Shown: one piece after another, positions 54,501-64,000 of the stretch
Layout: each line of letters starts with the position of its first letter
How positions within the stretch are numbered: the first letter of the stretch is position 1
Source: Ectobius pallidus
Taxonomy: Eukaryota > Arthropoda > Insecta > Blattodea > Ectobiidae
DNA: 64,000 nt
Assembly (NCBI GenBank): GCA_964059195.1
Contig: CAXKWD010000014.1
Location: 1,488,001-1,552,000 of the forward strand
Direction: 5' to 3'
Notes under the pieces: generated by a model
Told to the model about the DNA's origin: nothing
The model's input: only the letters and a program-made list of their open reading frames with translations
The model's database searches: none
Program-made: the position numbers and the translations under genes

Positions 54501-56290
54501 GCTACCTATTATAAACTTTTAAAAAATATACTGTTGCGTAGCAATGTCAATATCAGACACAAATCTTTTACCTTTCAATGCATTTTTCATGTCGAAACTT
54601 TTTCCTAGCAATGTAATTTTTAAAGACAATTTGGCTGCCTAACAATGTAATTTTTCTATCAGGAAAGGTTTGCCTAGCAATCCCAGTCTAAACCGGAAAC
54701 TTTTGCCTAGCAATTAAGTTTTAAAACAGCTGACTCTTGCTTAGCAATGACATTTTGAACATGAAACTGTAGCTTAGCAATGACATCTCCAAATACGAAA
54801 CTTTTGCCTATCAATGTCTTCTATAAGGAAAAGTTTCTGATCCTTCAATGATCAATACATACAATGAAAATATCGGTGATATGCTAATGTCAAAACATGG
54901 GTTGTAAATTTTACTTTAATAGAAAGAATACTGTTGCCTAGCATTGAGTTTTAAAACACGAAAGTGTTGCCTAGCAATGCCATTTTAAACCGGAAAGTGT
55001 TGCCTAGCAATGCCATCAAAAAGAACTGTTGCTTAGCAATGTAATTTTAAACACAATATTGCTACCTATTATAAACTTTTAAATAATATACTGTTGCGTA
55101 GCAATGTCAATTTCAGACACGAAACTTTACCTTTCAATGCATTTTTGAAAGTCGAAACTTTTTCCTAGCAATGTAATTTTTAAATACAATTTGACTGCCT
55201 AACAATGTAATTTTTCTATCACGAAAGTTTTCCCTAGCCATGCCAGTCTAAAAGGAAACTGTAGCCTAGCAATGAAGTTTTAAAACACCTGACTGTTGCT
55301 TAGCAATGACATTTTGAACAAGAAACTGTAGCTTAGCAATGCCATCTCCAAATACGAAACTGTTGCCTAGCAATGTCATCTATAAGGAATAGTTTTTAAT
55401 CCTTCAATGATCAAAACATACAATGAAAATATCGGTGATATGCTAATGGCAAAACATTGGTTGTAAATTTTGCTTTAATAGAAAGAATACTGTTGCCTAG
55501 CAATGAGTTTTAAAACACGAAAGTGTTGCCTAGCAATGCCATTTTAAACCGCAAACTGTTGCCTAGCAATGTCATCAAAAAGAACTGTTGCTTAGTAATG
55601 TCATATTTAAACACAATATTGCTACATATTATAAACTTTTAAAAATATACTGTTGTGTAGCAATGTTAATTTCAGACACCAAACTTTTACTTTTCAATGC
55701 ATTTTTAAAAGTCTAAACGTTTTCCTAGCAATGTAATTTTTAAAGACAATTTGGCTGCTTAACAATGTAATTTTTCTATGACGAAAGTTTTGCCTAGCCA
55801 TGCCAGTCTAAACCGGAAACTGTTGCCTAGCAATTAAGTTTTAAAACAACTGACTCTTGCTTAGCAATGACATTTTGAACAACAAACTGTAGCTTAGCAA
55901 TGCCATCTCCAAATACGAAACTGTTGCCTAGCAATGTCATCTATAACGAATAGTTTTTAATCCTTCAATTATCAATAGATACAATGAAAATATCGGTGAT
56001 ATGCTAATGTCAAAACATGGGTTGTAAATTTTACTTTAATAGAAAGAATACTGTTGCCTAGCAATGAGTTTTAAAACACGAAAGTGTTGCCTAGCAATGC
56101 CATTTTAAACAAGAAACTGTTGCCTAGCAATGTCATCAAAAAGAACTGTTGCTTAGCAATGTCATTTTTGAACACAATATTGCTACCTATTAAAAGCTTT
56201 TAAAAAAAGATACTGTTGCGTAGCAATGTCAATTTCTGACACGAAACCTTTACCTTTCAATGCATTTTCCCAAGTAGAAACTTCTTCCTA
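48375..56290 (+). repeat. 4,488-bp duplication: copy 1 ~48375-52862, copy 2 ~52863-56290
   Basis: The junction is inside monomer 95. Its head is type B (CATTGAG, TAATTTTAAAC), but from s13 it reads ATATCAGACACAAATC, a type A tail. The switch lies just after GCGTAGCAATGTCAAT near 52852-52867. Copy 2 stops matching near 56290, where the type E tail changes from CAACGTAATTT with CTACCTAAG to CAATGTAATTT with GCCTATCAACG. Copy 2 is thus about 1 kb short of a full unit. About ten differences between the copies were noticed by eye, so this duplication looks older than the 6,186- and 2,805-bp ones. Confidence 0.83.
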
Positions 56291-56378
56291 GCAATGTAAT
56301 TTTTAAAGACAATTTGGCTGCCTATCAACGTAATTTTTCTATCACGAATGTTTTTCCTAGCCATGCCAGTCTAAACCG
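48524..56378 (+). repeat. Monomers 88-101, containing an eight-monomer duplication (4,488 bp)
   Basis: Landmarks at 48675, 49234, 49797, 50359, 50918, 51479, 52042, 52603, 53163, 53722, 54285, 54847, 55406, 55967; types B F A B D E A B/A B F A B D E. Each of the last six is exactly 4,488 bp after its partner in 48675-51479. Shared private markers are ACTATTGCC (about 49883 and 54371), AGTTTCTGATCC (about 50344 and 54832), GTCATATTTAAAC (about 51112 and 55600) and GGTGTGCC (about 48496 and 52984). Confidence 0.87.
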
Positions 56379-59300
56379 GAAACTGTAGCCTAGCAATGAA
56401 GTTTTAAAACACCTGACTGTTGCTTAGCAATTACATTTTGAACAAGAAACTGTAGCTTAGCAATGCCATCTCCAAATACGAAACTGTTGCCTAGCAATGT
56501 CATCTATAAGGAATAGTTTTTAATCCTTCAATGATCAATACATACAATGAAAATATCGGTGATATGCTAATGTCAAAACATGGGTTGTAAATTTTACTTA
56601 AATAGAAAGAATACTGTTGCCTAGCAATTAGTTTTAAAACACGAAAGTGTTGCCTAGCAATTCCATTTTAAACCGGAAACTGTTGCATAGCAATGTCCTC
56701 AAAAAGAACTGTTGCTTAGCAATGGCATTTTTAAACACAATATTGCTACCTATTAAAAGCTTTTAAAAAAAGATACTGTTGCGTAGCAATGTCAATTTCT
56801 GACACGAAACCTTTACCTTTCAATGCATTTTTCAAATTCGAAACTTCTTCCTAGCAATGTAATTTTTAAAGACAATTTGGCTACCTAAGAATGTAACTTT
56901 TCTATCACGAATGTTTTGCCTAGCCATGCCAGTCTAAACCGGAAACTGTTGCCTAGCAATGAAGTTTTATAACACCTGACTGTTGCTTAGCAATGACATT
57001 TTGAATAAGAAACTGTAGCTTAGCAATGGCATCTCCAAATACGAAACTGTTGCCTAGCAATGTCTTCTATAAGGAATAGCCTTTAATCCCTCAATGATCA
57101 ATACATACAATGAAAATATCGGTGATATGCTAATGGCATAACAGGGGTTGTAAGTTTTTCCTTAATAGAAAAGAATACTGTTGCCTAGCAATGAGTTTTA
57201 AAACACGAAAGTTTTGCCTAGCAATGCCATTTTAAACCGGAAACTGTTGCCTAGCAATGCCATCAAAAAGAACTGTTGTTTAGCAAAGTCATTTTTAAAC
57301 ACAATATTGCTACCTATTATAAACTTTAAAAAAATATACTGTTGCGTAGCAATGTCAATATCAGACACAAATCTTTTACCTTTCAATGCATTTTTCATGT
57401 CGAAACTTTTTCCTAGCAATGTAATTTTTAAAGACAATTTGGCTGCCTAACAATGTAATTTTTCTATCAGGAAAGGTTTGCCTAGCAATCCCAGTCTAAA
57501 CCGGAAACTGTTGCCTAGCAATTAAGTTTTAAAACAGCTGACTCTTGCTTAGCAATGACATTTTGAACATGAAACTGTAGCTTAGCAATGCCATCTCCAA
57601 ATACGAAACTGTTGCCAGCAATGTCTTCTATAAGGAAAAGTTTTTGATCCTTCAATGATCAATACATACAATGAAAATATCGGTGATATGCTAATGTCAA
57701 AACATGGGTTGTAAATTTTACTTTAATAGAAAGAATACTGTTGCCTAGCATTGAGTTTTAAAACACGAAAGTGTTGCCAAGCAATGCCATTTTAAACCGG
57801 AAACTGTTGCCCAGCAATGCCATCAAAAAGAACTGTTGCTTAGCAATGTAATTTTAAACACAATATTGCTACCTATTATAAACTTTTAAATAATATACTG
57901 TTGCGTAACAATGTCAATTTCAGACACGAAACTTTACCTTTCAATGCATTTATGAAAGTCGAAACTTTTTCCTAACAATGTAATTTTTAAATACAATTTG
58001 ACTGCCTAACAATGTAATTTTTCTATCACGAAAGTGTTCCCTAGCCATGCCAGTCTAACAAGAAACTGTAGCCTAGCAATGAAGTTTTAAAACACCTGAC
58101 TGTTGCTTAGCAATGACATTTTGAACAAGAAACTGTAGCTTAGCAATGCCATCTCCAAATACGAAACTGTTGCCTAGCAATGTCATCTATAAGGAATAGT
58201 TTTTAATCCCTCAATGATCAATACATACAATGAAAATATCGGTGATATGCTAATGGCAAAACATTGGTTGTAAATTTTGCTTTAATAGAAAGAATACTGT
58301 TGCCTAGCAATGAGTTTTAAAACACGAAAGTGTTGCCTAGCAATGCCATTTTAAACCAGAAACTGTTGCCTAGCAATGTCATCAAAAAGAACTGTTGCTT
58401 AGCAATGTCATTTTTGAACACAATATTGCTACCTATTAAAAGCTTTTAAAAAAAGATACTGTTGCGTAGCAATGTCAATTTCTGACACGAAACCTTTACC
58501 TTTCAATGCATTTTCCCAAGTAGAAACTTCTTGCTAGCAACGTAATTTTTAAAGACAATTTGGCTACCTAAGAATGTAATTTTTCTATCACGAATGTTTT
58601 GCCTAGCCATGCCAGTCTAAACCGGAAACTGTTGCCTAGCAATGAAGTTTTATAACACCTGACTGTTGCTTAGCAATGACATTTTGAATAAGAAACTGTA
58701 GCTTAGCAATGGCATCTCCAAATACGAAACTGTTGCCTAGCAATGTCTTCTATAAGGAATAGCCTTTAATCCCTCAATGATCAATACATACAATGAAAAT
58801 ATCGGTGATATGCTAATGGCATAACAGGGGTTGTAAGTTTTTCCTTAATAGAAAAGAATACTGTTGCCTAGCAATGAGTTTTAAAACACGAAAGTGTTGC
58901 CTAGCAATGCCATTTTAAACCGGAAACTGTTGCCTAGCAATGCCATCAAAAAGAACTGTTGTTTAGCAAAGTTATTTTTAAACACAATATTGCTACCTAT
59001 TATAAACTTTTAAAAAATATACTGTTGCGTAGCAATGTCAATATCAGACACAAATCTTTTACCTTTCAATGCATTTTTCATGTCGAAACTTTTTCCTAGC
59101 AATGTAATTTTTAAAGACAATTTGGCTGCCTAACAATGTAATTTTTCTATCAGGAAAGGTTTGCCTAGCAATCCCAGTCTAAACCGGAAACTGTTGCCTA
59201 GCAATTAAGTTTTAAAACAGCTGACTCTTGCTTAGCAATGACATTTTGAACATGAAACTGTAGCTTAGCAATGCCATCTCCAAATACGAAACTGTTGCCA

Positions 59301-62300
59301 GCAATGTCTTCTATAAGGAAAAGTTTTTGATCCTTCAATGATCAATACATACAATGAAAATATCGGTGATATGCTAATGTCAAAACATGGGTTGTAAATT
59401 TTACTTTAATAGAAAGAATACTGTTGCCTAGCATTGAGTTTTAAAACACGAAAGTGTTGCCTAGCAATGCCATTTTAAACCGGAAACTGTTGCCTAGCAA
59501 TGCCATCAAAAAGAACTGTTGCTTAGCAATGTAATTTTAAACACAATATTGCTACCTATTATAAACTTTTAAATAATATACTGTTGCGTAGCAATGTCAA
59601 TTTCAGACACGAAACTTTACCTTTCAATGAATTTTTGAAAGTCGAAACTTTTTCCTAGCAATGTAATTTTTAAATACAATTTGACTGCCTAACAATGTAA
59701 TTTTTCTATCACGAAAGTTTTCCCTAGCCATGCCAGTCTAAAAGGAAACTGTTGCCTAGCAATGAAGTTTTAAAACAACTGACTCTTGCTTAGCAATGAC
59801 ATTTTGAACAAGAAACTGTAGCTTAGCAATGCCATCTCCAAATACGAAACTGTTGCCTAGCAATGTCATCTATAACGAATAGTTTTTAATCCTTCAATGA
59901 TCAATAGATACAATGAAAATATCGGTGATATGCTAATGTCAAAACATGGGTTGTAAATTTTACTTTAATAGAAAGAATACTGTTGCCTAGCAATGAGTTT
60001 TAAAACACGAAAGTGTTGCCTAGCAATGCCATTTTAAACCAGAAACTGTTGCCTAGCAATGTCATCAAAAAGAACTGTTGCTTAGCAATGTCATTTTTGA
60101 ACACAATATTGCTACCTATTAAAAGCTTTTAAAAAAAGATACTGTTGCGTAGCAATGTCAATTTCTGACACGAAACCTTTACCTTTCAATGCATTTTCCC
60201 AAGTAGAAACTTCTTCCTAGCAATGTAATTTTTAAAGACAATTTGACTGCCTATCAATGTAATTTTTCTATCACGAAAGTTTTCCCTAGCCATGCCAGTC
60301 TAAAAAGAAACTGTAGCCTAGCAATGAAGTTTTAAAACACCTGACTGTTGCTTAGCAATGACATTTTGAACAAGAAACTGTAGCTTAACAATGCCATCTC
60401 CAAATACGAAACTGTTGCCTAGCAATGGCATCTATAAGGACTGGTTTTTAATCCTTCAATGATCAATACATACAATGAAAATATCGGTGATATGCTAATG
60501 TCAAAACATGGGTTGTAAATTTTACTTTAATAGAAAGAATACTGTTGCCTAGCAATTAGTTTTAAAACACGAAAGTGTTGCCTAGCAATGCCATTTTAAA
60601 CCGGAAACTGTTGCCTAGCAATGTCCTCAGAAAGAACTGTTGCTTAGCAATGGCATTTTTAAACACAATATTGCTACCTATTAAAAGCTTTTAAAAAAAG
60701 ATACTGTTGCGTAGCAATGTCAATTTCTGACACGAAACCTTTACCTTTCAATGCATTTTTCAAATTCGAAACTTCTTCCTAGCAATGTAATTTTTAAAGA
60801 CAATTTGGCTACCTAAGAATGTAATTTTTCTATCACGAATGTTTTGCCTAGCCATGCCAGTCTAAACCGGAAACTGTTTCCTAGCAATGAAGTTTTATAA
60901 CACCTGACTGTTGCTTAGCAATGACATTTTGAATAAGAAACTGTAGCTTAGCAATGGCATCTCCAAATACGAAACTGTTGCCTAGCAATGTCTTCTATAA
61001 GGAATAGCCTTTAATCCCTCAATGATCAATACATACAATGAAAATATCGGTGATATGCTAATGGCATAACAGGGGTTGTAAATTTTTCCTTAATAGAAAA
61101 GAATACTGTTGCCTAGCAATGAGTTTTAAAACACGAAAGTGTTGCCTAGCAATGCCATTTTAAACCGGAAACTGTTGCCTAGCAATGCCATCAAAAAGAA
61201 CTGTTGTTTAGCAAAGTCATTTTTAAACACAATATTGCTACCTATTATAAACTTTTAAAAAATATACTGTTGCATAGCAATGTCAATATCAGACACAAAT
61301 CTTTTACTTTTCAATGCATTTTTCATGTCGAAACTTTTTCCTAGCAATGTAATTTTTAAAGACAATTTGGCTGCCTAACAATGTAATTTTTCTATCAGGA
61401 AAGGTTTGCCTAGCAATCCCAGTCTAAACCGGAAACTTTTGCCTAGCAATTAAGTTTTAAAACAGCTGACTCTTGCTTAGCAATGAAATTTTGAACATGA
61501 AACTGTAGCTTAGCAATGCCATCTCCAAATACGAAACTTTTGCCTAGCAATGTCTTCTATAAGGAAAAGTTTTTGATCCTTCAATGATCAATACATACAA
61601 TGAAAATATCGGTGATATGCTAATGTCAAAACATGGGTTGTAAATTTTACTTTAATAGAAAGAATACTGTTGCCTAGCATTGAGTTTTAAAACACGAAAG
61701 TGTTGCCTAGCAATGCCATTTTAAACCGGAAACTGTTGCCTAGCAATGCCATCAAAAAGAACTGTTGCTTAGCAATGTAATTTTAAACACAATATTGCTA
61801 CCTATTATAAACTTTTAAATAATATACTGTTGCGTAGCAATGTCAATTTCAGACACGAAACTTTACCTTTCAATGCATTTTTGAAAGTCGAAACTTTTTC
61901 CTAGCAATGTAATTTTTAAATACAATTTGACTGCCTAACAATGTAATTTTTCTATCACGAAAGTTTTCCCTAGCCATGCCAGTCTAAAAGGAAACTGTAG
62001 CCTAGCAATGAAGTGTTAAAACACCTGACTGTTGCTTAGCAATGACATTTTGAACAAGAAACTGTAGCTTAGCAATGACATCTCCAAATACGAAACTGTT
62101 GCCTAGCAATGTCATCTATAAGGAATAGTTTTAATCCCTCAATCATCAATACATACAATGAAAATATCGGTGATATGCTAATGGCAAAACATGGGTTGTA
62201 AATTTTGCTTTAATAGAAAGAATACAGTTGCCTAGCAATGAGTTTTAAAACACGAAAGTGTTGCCTAGCAATGCAATTTTAAACCGCAAACTGTTGCCTA

Positions 62301-64000
62301 GCAATGTCATCAAAAAGAACTGTTGCTTAGCAATGTAATTTTTGAACACAATATTGCTACCTATTTAAAGCTTTTAAAAAAAGATACTGTTGCGTAGCAA
62401 TGTCAATTTCTGACACGAAACCTTTACCTTTCAATGCATTTTTCAAATTCGAAACTTCTTCCTAGCAATGTAATTCTTAAAGACAATTTGGCTACCTAAC
62501 AATGTAATTTTTCTATCACGAATGTTTTGCCTAGCCATGCCAGTCTAAACCGGAAACTGTTGCCTAAGAATTAAGTTTTATAACACCTGACTGTTGCTTA
62601 GCAATGACATTTGGAATAAGAAACTGTAGCTTAGCAATGCCATCTCCAAATACGAAACTGTTGCCTAGCAATGTCATCTATAAGGAATAGTTTTTAATCC
62701 CTCAATGATCAATACATACAATGAAAATATTGGTGATATGCTAATGGCAAAACATTGGTTGTAAATTTTGCTTTAATAGAAAGAATACTGTTGCCTAGCA
62801 ATGAGTTTTAAAACACGAAAGTGTTGCCTAGCAATGCCATTTTAAACCGCAAACTGTTGCCTATCAATGTCATCAAAAAGAACTGTTGCTTAGTAATGTC
62901 ATTTTTAAACACAATATTGCTACCTATTATAAACTTTTAAAAATATACTGTCGTGTAGCAATGTTAATTTCAGACACCAAACTTTTACTTTTCAATGCAT
63001 TTTTAAAAGTCGAAACGTTTTCCTAGCAATGTAATTTTTGAAGACAATTTGGCTGCTTAACAATGTAATTTTTCTATGACGAAAGTTTTGCCTAGCCATG
63101 CCAGTCTAAACCGGAAACTGTTGCCTAGCAATTAAGTTTTAAAACAACTGACTCTTGCTTAGCAATAACATTTTGAACAAGAAACTGTAGCTTAGCAATG
63201 CCATCTATAACGAATAGTTTTTAATCCTTCAATGATCAATAGATACAATGAAAATATCGGTGATATGCTAATGTCAAAACATGGGTTGTAAATTTTACTT
63301 TAATAGAAAGAATACTGTTGCCTAGCAATGAGTTTTAAAACACGAAAGTGTTGCCTAGCAATGCCATTTTAAACCAGAAACTTTTGCCTAGCAATGTCAT
63401 CAAAAAAACTGTTGCTTAGCAATGTCATTTTTGAACACAATATTGCTACCTATTAAAAGCTTTTAAAAAAAGACACTGTTGCGTAGCAATGTCAATTTCT
63501 GACACGAAACCTTTACCTTTCAATGCATTTTCCAAAGTCGAAACTTCTTCCTAGCAATGTAATTTTTAAAGACAATTTGGCTGCCTATCAACGTAATTTT
63601 TTTATCACGAATGTTTTTCCTAGCCATGCCAGTCTAAATCGGAAACTGTAGCCTAGCAATGAAGTTTTAAAACACCTGACTGTTGCTTAGCAATGACATT
63701 TTGAACAAGAAACTCTAGCTTAGCAATGCCATCTCCAAATACGAAACTGTTGCCTAGCAATGTCATCTATAAGGAATAGTTTTTAAACCTTCAATGATCA
63801 ATACATACAATGAAAATATCGGTGATATGCTAATGTCAAAACATGGGTTGTAAATTTTACTTTAATAGAAAGAATACTGTTGCCTAGCAATGAGTTTTAA
63901 AACACGAAAGTGTTGCCTAGCAATGCCATTTTAAACCGGAAACTGTTGCCTAGCAATGTCCTCAAAAAGAACTGTTGCTTAGCAATGGCATTTTTAAACA
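56379..64000 (+). repeat. Monomers 102-115, mosaic of earlier blocks
   Basis: Landmarks at 56530, 57093, 57654, 58213, 58776, 59337, 59896, 60458, 61021, 61583, 62141, 62704, 63231, 63793; types C A B D/E A B E C A B D D E C. Monomers 102-104 match 10-12 at offset 51,347, sharing GAAAGTTTTGCC and GCCAAGCAATG. Monomer 105 has a D head (ACATTGG) and an E tail (AACCAGAAAC), switching near 58290-58357. Monomers 108-111 match 53-56 at offset 30,552. Between 107 and 108 a B monomer leads straight into an E monomer, where the relative at 28.2-29.3 kb has an A' monomer in between. The last monomer is cut by the window end in s11. Confidence 0.82.
63191..63206 (+). other. Junction of a 34-bp (one-subrepeat) deletion
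   Basis: Monomer 114 reads GCAATGCCATCTATAACG, where all its type E relatives have an extra 34 bases (the end of s3 and most of s4, including GAAACTGTTGCCTAGCAATG). CATCT occurs on both sides of the lost segment, which explains the clean join. It accounts fully for the 527-bp spacing between the landmarks at 62704 and 63231. Confidence 0.88.

Larger units (their letters stand above)
1..64000 (+). repeat. Satellite array, ~561-bp monomer, about 114 copies, fills the window
   Basis: The same ~561-bp unit repeats head to tail from the first base to the last. The AATGATC landmark is seen 115 times (131 to 63793). Successive spacings are 558-564 bp, except 231 (37217 to 37448) and 527 (62704 to 63231), both explained by internal deletions. 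No inverted copy, no transposon insertion and no unique spacer is seen. Both ends are cut inside a monomer: the window starts 21 bases into monomer 1 and ends 359 bases into monomer 115, so the true array is longer. Strand '+' only records the orientation in which the subrepeat core reads GTTGCCTAGCAATG. A centromeric or pericentromeric location is inferred from the size and purity of the array and is not proven. Confidence 0.98.

Noticed and set aside
57198..57437. 79-codon minus-strand ORF with an ~11-residue repeat
   Set aside because: The 11-residue period is the 33-bp subrepeat read in frame. It overlaps another ORF on the opposite strand, and other type A monomers do not keep it open.
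57214..57450. 78-codon plus-strand ORF with repeated LLPSNA-like segments
   Set aside because: It is opened by a T-to-A change near 57327 (AACTTTAAAAAA for AACTTTTAAAAA) that turns a TAA stop into AAA. CTAG in each core places stops on both strands, and small indels scatter the frame, so no reading frame is maintained across the array.
1..64000. CRISPR array (short repeats at ~33-bp steps)
   Set aside because: There are no constant repeats separated by unique spacers. The intervals are themselves repeated every 561 bp, copies are diverged, and there are no cas genes.
1..64000. Coding minisatellite, because 33 and 561 are multiples of three
   Set aside because: Stops occur in all frames in almost every monomer and length differences between monomers (558-564) are not multiples of three.
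1..64000. Telomeric, rDNA or known alpha-satellite-type repeat
   Set aside because: No short telomeric tandem, no rRNA-like sequence and no CENP-B box were seen; the monomer length and sequence do not match alpha satellite.

Overview
The whole window is one uninterrupted satellite DNA array. There is no gene, RNA gene, transposon, CRISPR array or unique sequence anywhere in the 64 kb. It is AT-rich (about one third G+C by eye on sampled lines), all in one orientation, and runs off both ends. This points to a eukaryotic constitutive-heterochromatin block such as a centromere, pericentromere or other satellite-rich arm, in a long-read assembly. The species cannot be told from the sequence. An animal is weakly favoured because the core motif resembles an RFX X-box.

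Three repeat levels are nested. Level 1 is a subrepeat of about 33 bp (range 27-38) built around GAAACTGTTGCCTAGCAATG followed by an A/T-rich tail. Level 2 is a monomer of about 561 bp (normally 558-564) made of 17 subrepeats, each diverged in a position-specific way. A fixed landmark, the AATGATC heptamer in subrepeat 5, occurs 115 times from 131 to 63793, which phases the whole window. Level 3 is a mosaic higher-order structure. The monomers fall into about six recognisable types, called A-F here, and multi-monomer strings recur at several offsets.

Layout by region (monomer numbers count from the window start): 1-6714, monomers 1-12, order ABC ABDE ABC AB; 6715-9527, monomers 13-17; 9528-15713, monomers 18-28; 15714-20775, monomers 29-37, a near-identical copy of the preceding block at offset 6186; 20776-28072, monomers 38-50, related to 1.2-5.2 kb and containing a 2805-bp tandem duplication; 28073-33126, monomers 51-59; 33127-37857, monomers 60-68, with a 333-bp deletion near 37380; 37858-42353, monomers 69-76; 42354-48523, monomers 77-87, a copy of the window start at offset about 42.37 kb; 48524-56378, monomers 88-101, with a 4488-bp duplication; 56379-64000, monomers 102-115, with a 34-bp deletion near 63200.

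The structure fits ongoing unequal exchange or gene conversion. Most breakpoints lie in shared sequence, often at the subrepeat core, so duplications are whole numbers of monomers and the two large deletions are whole numbers of subrepeats. Two short dyads recur with the repeats: TTGC-N3-GCAA about eight times per monomer, and ATATC-GGT-GATAT once per monomer. They are the best candidates for protein-binding sites. The few ORFs (at most 79 codons) are by-products of single base changes that remove stop codons and are not annotated as genes.
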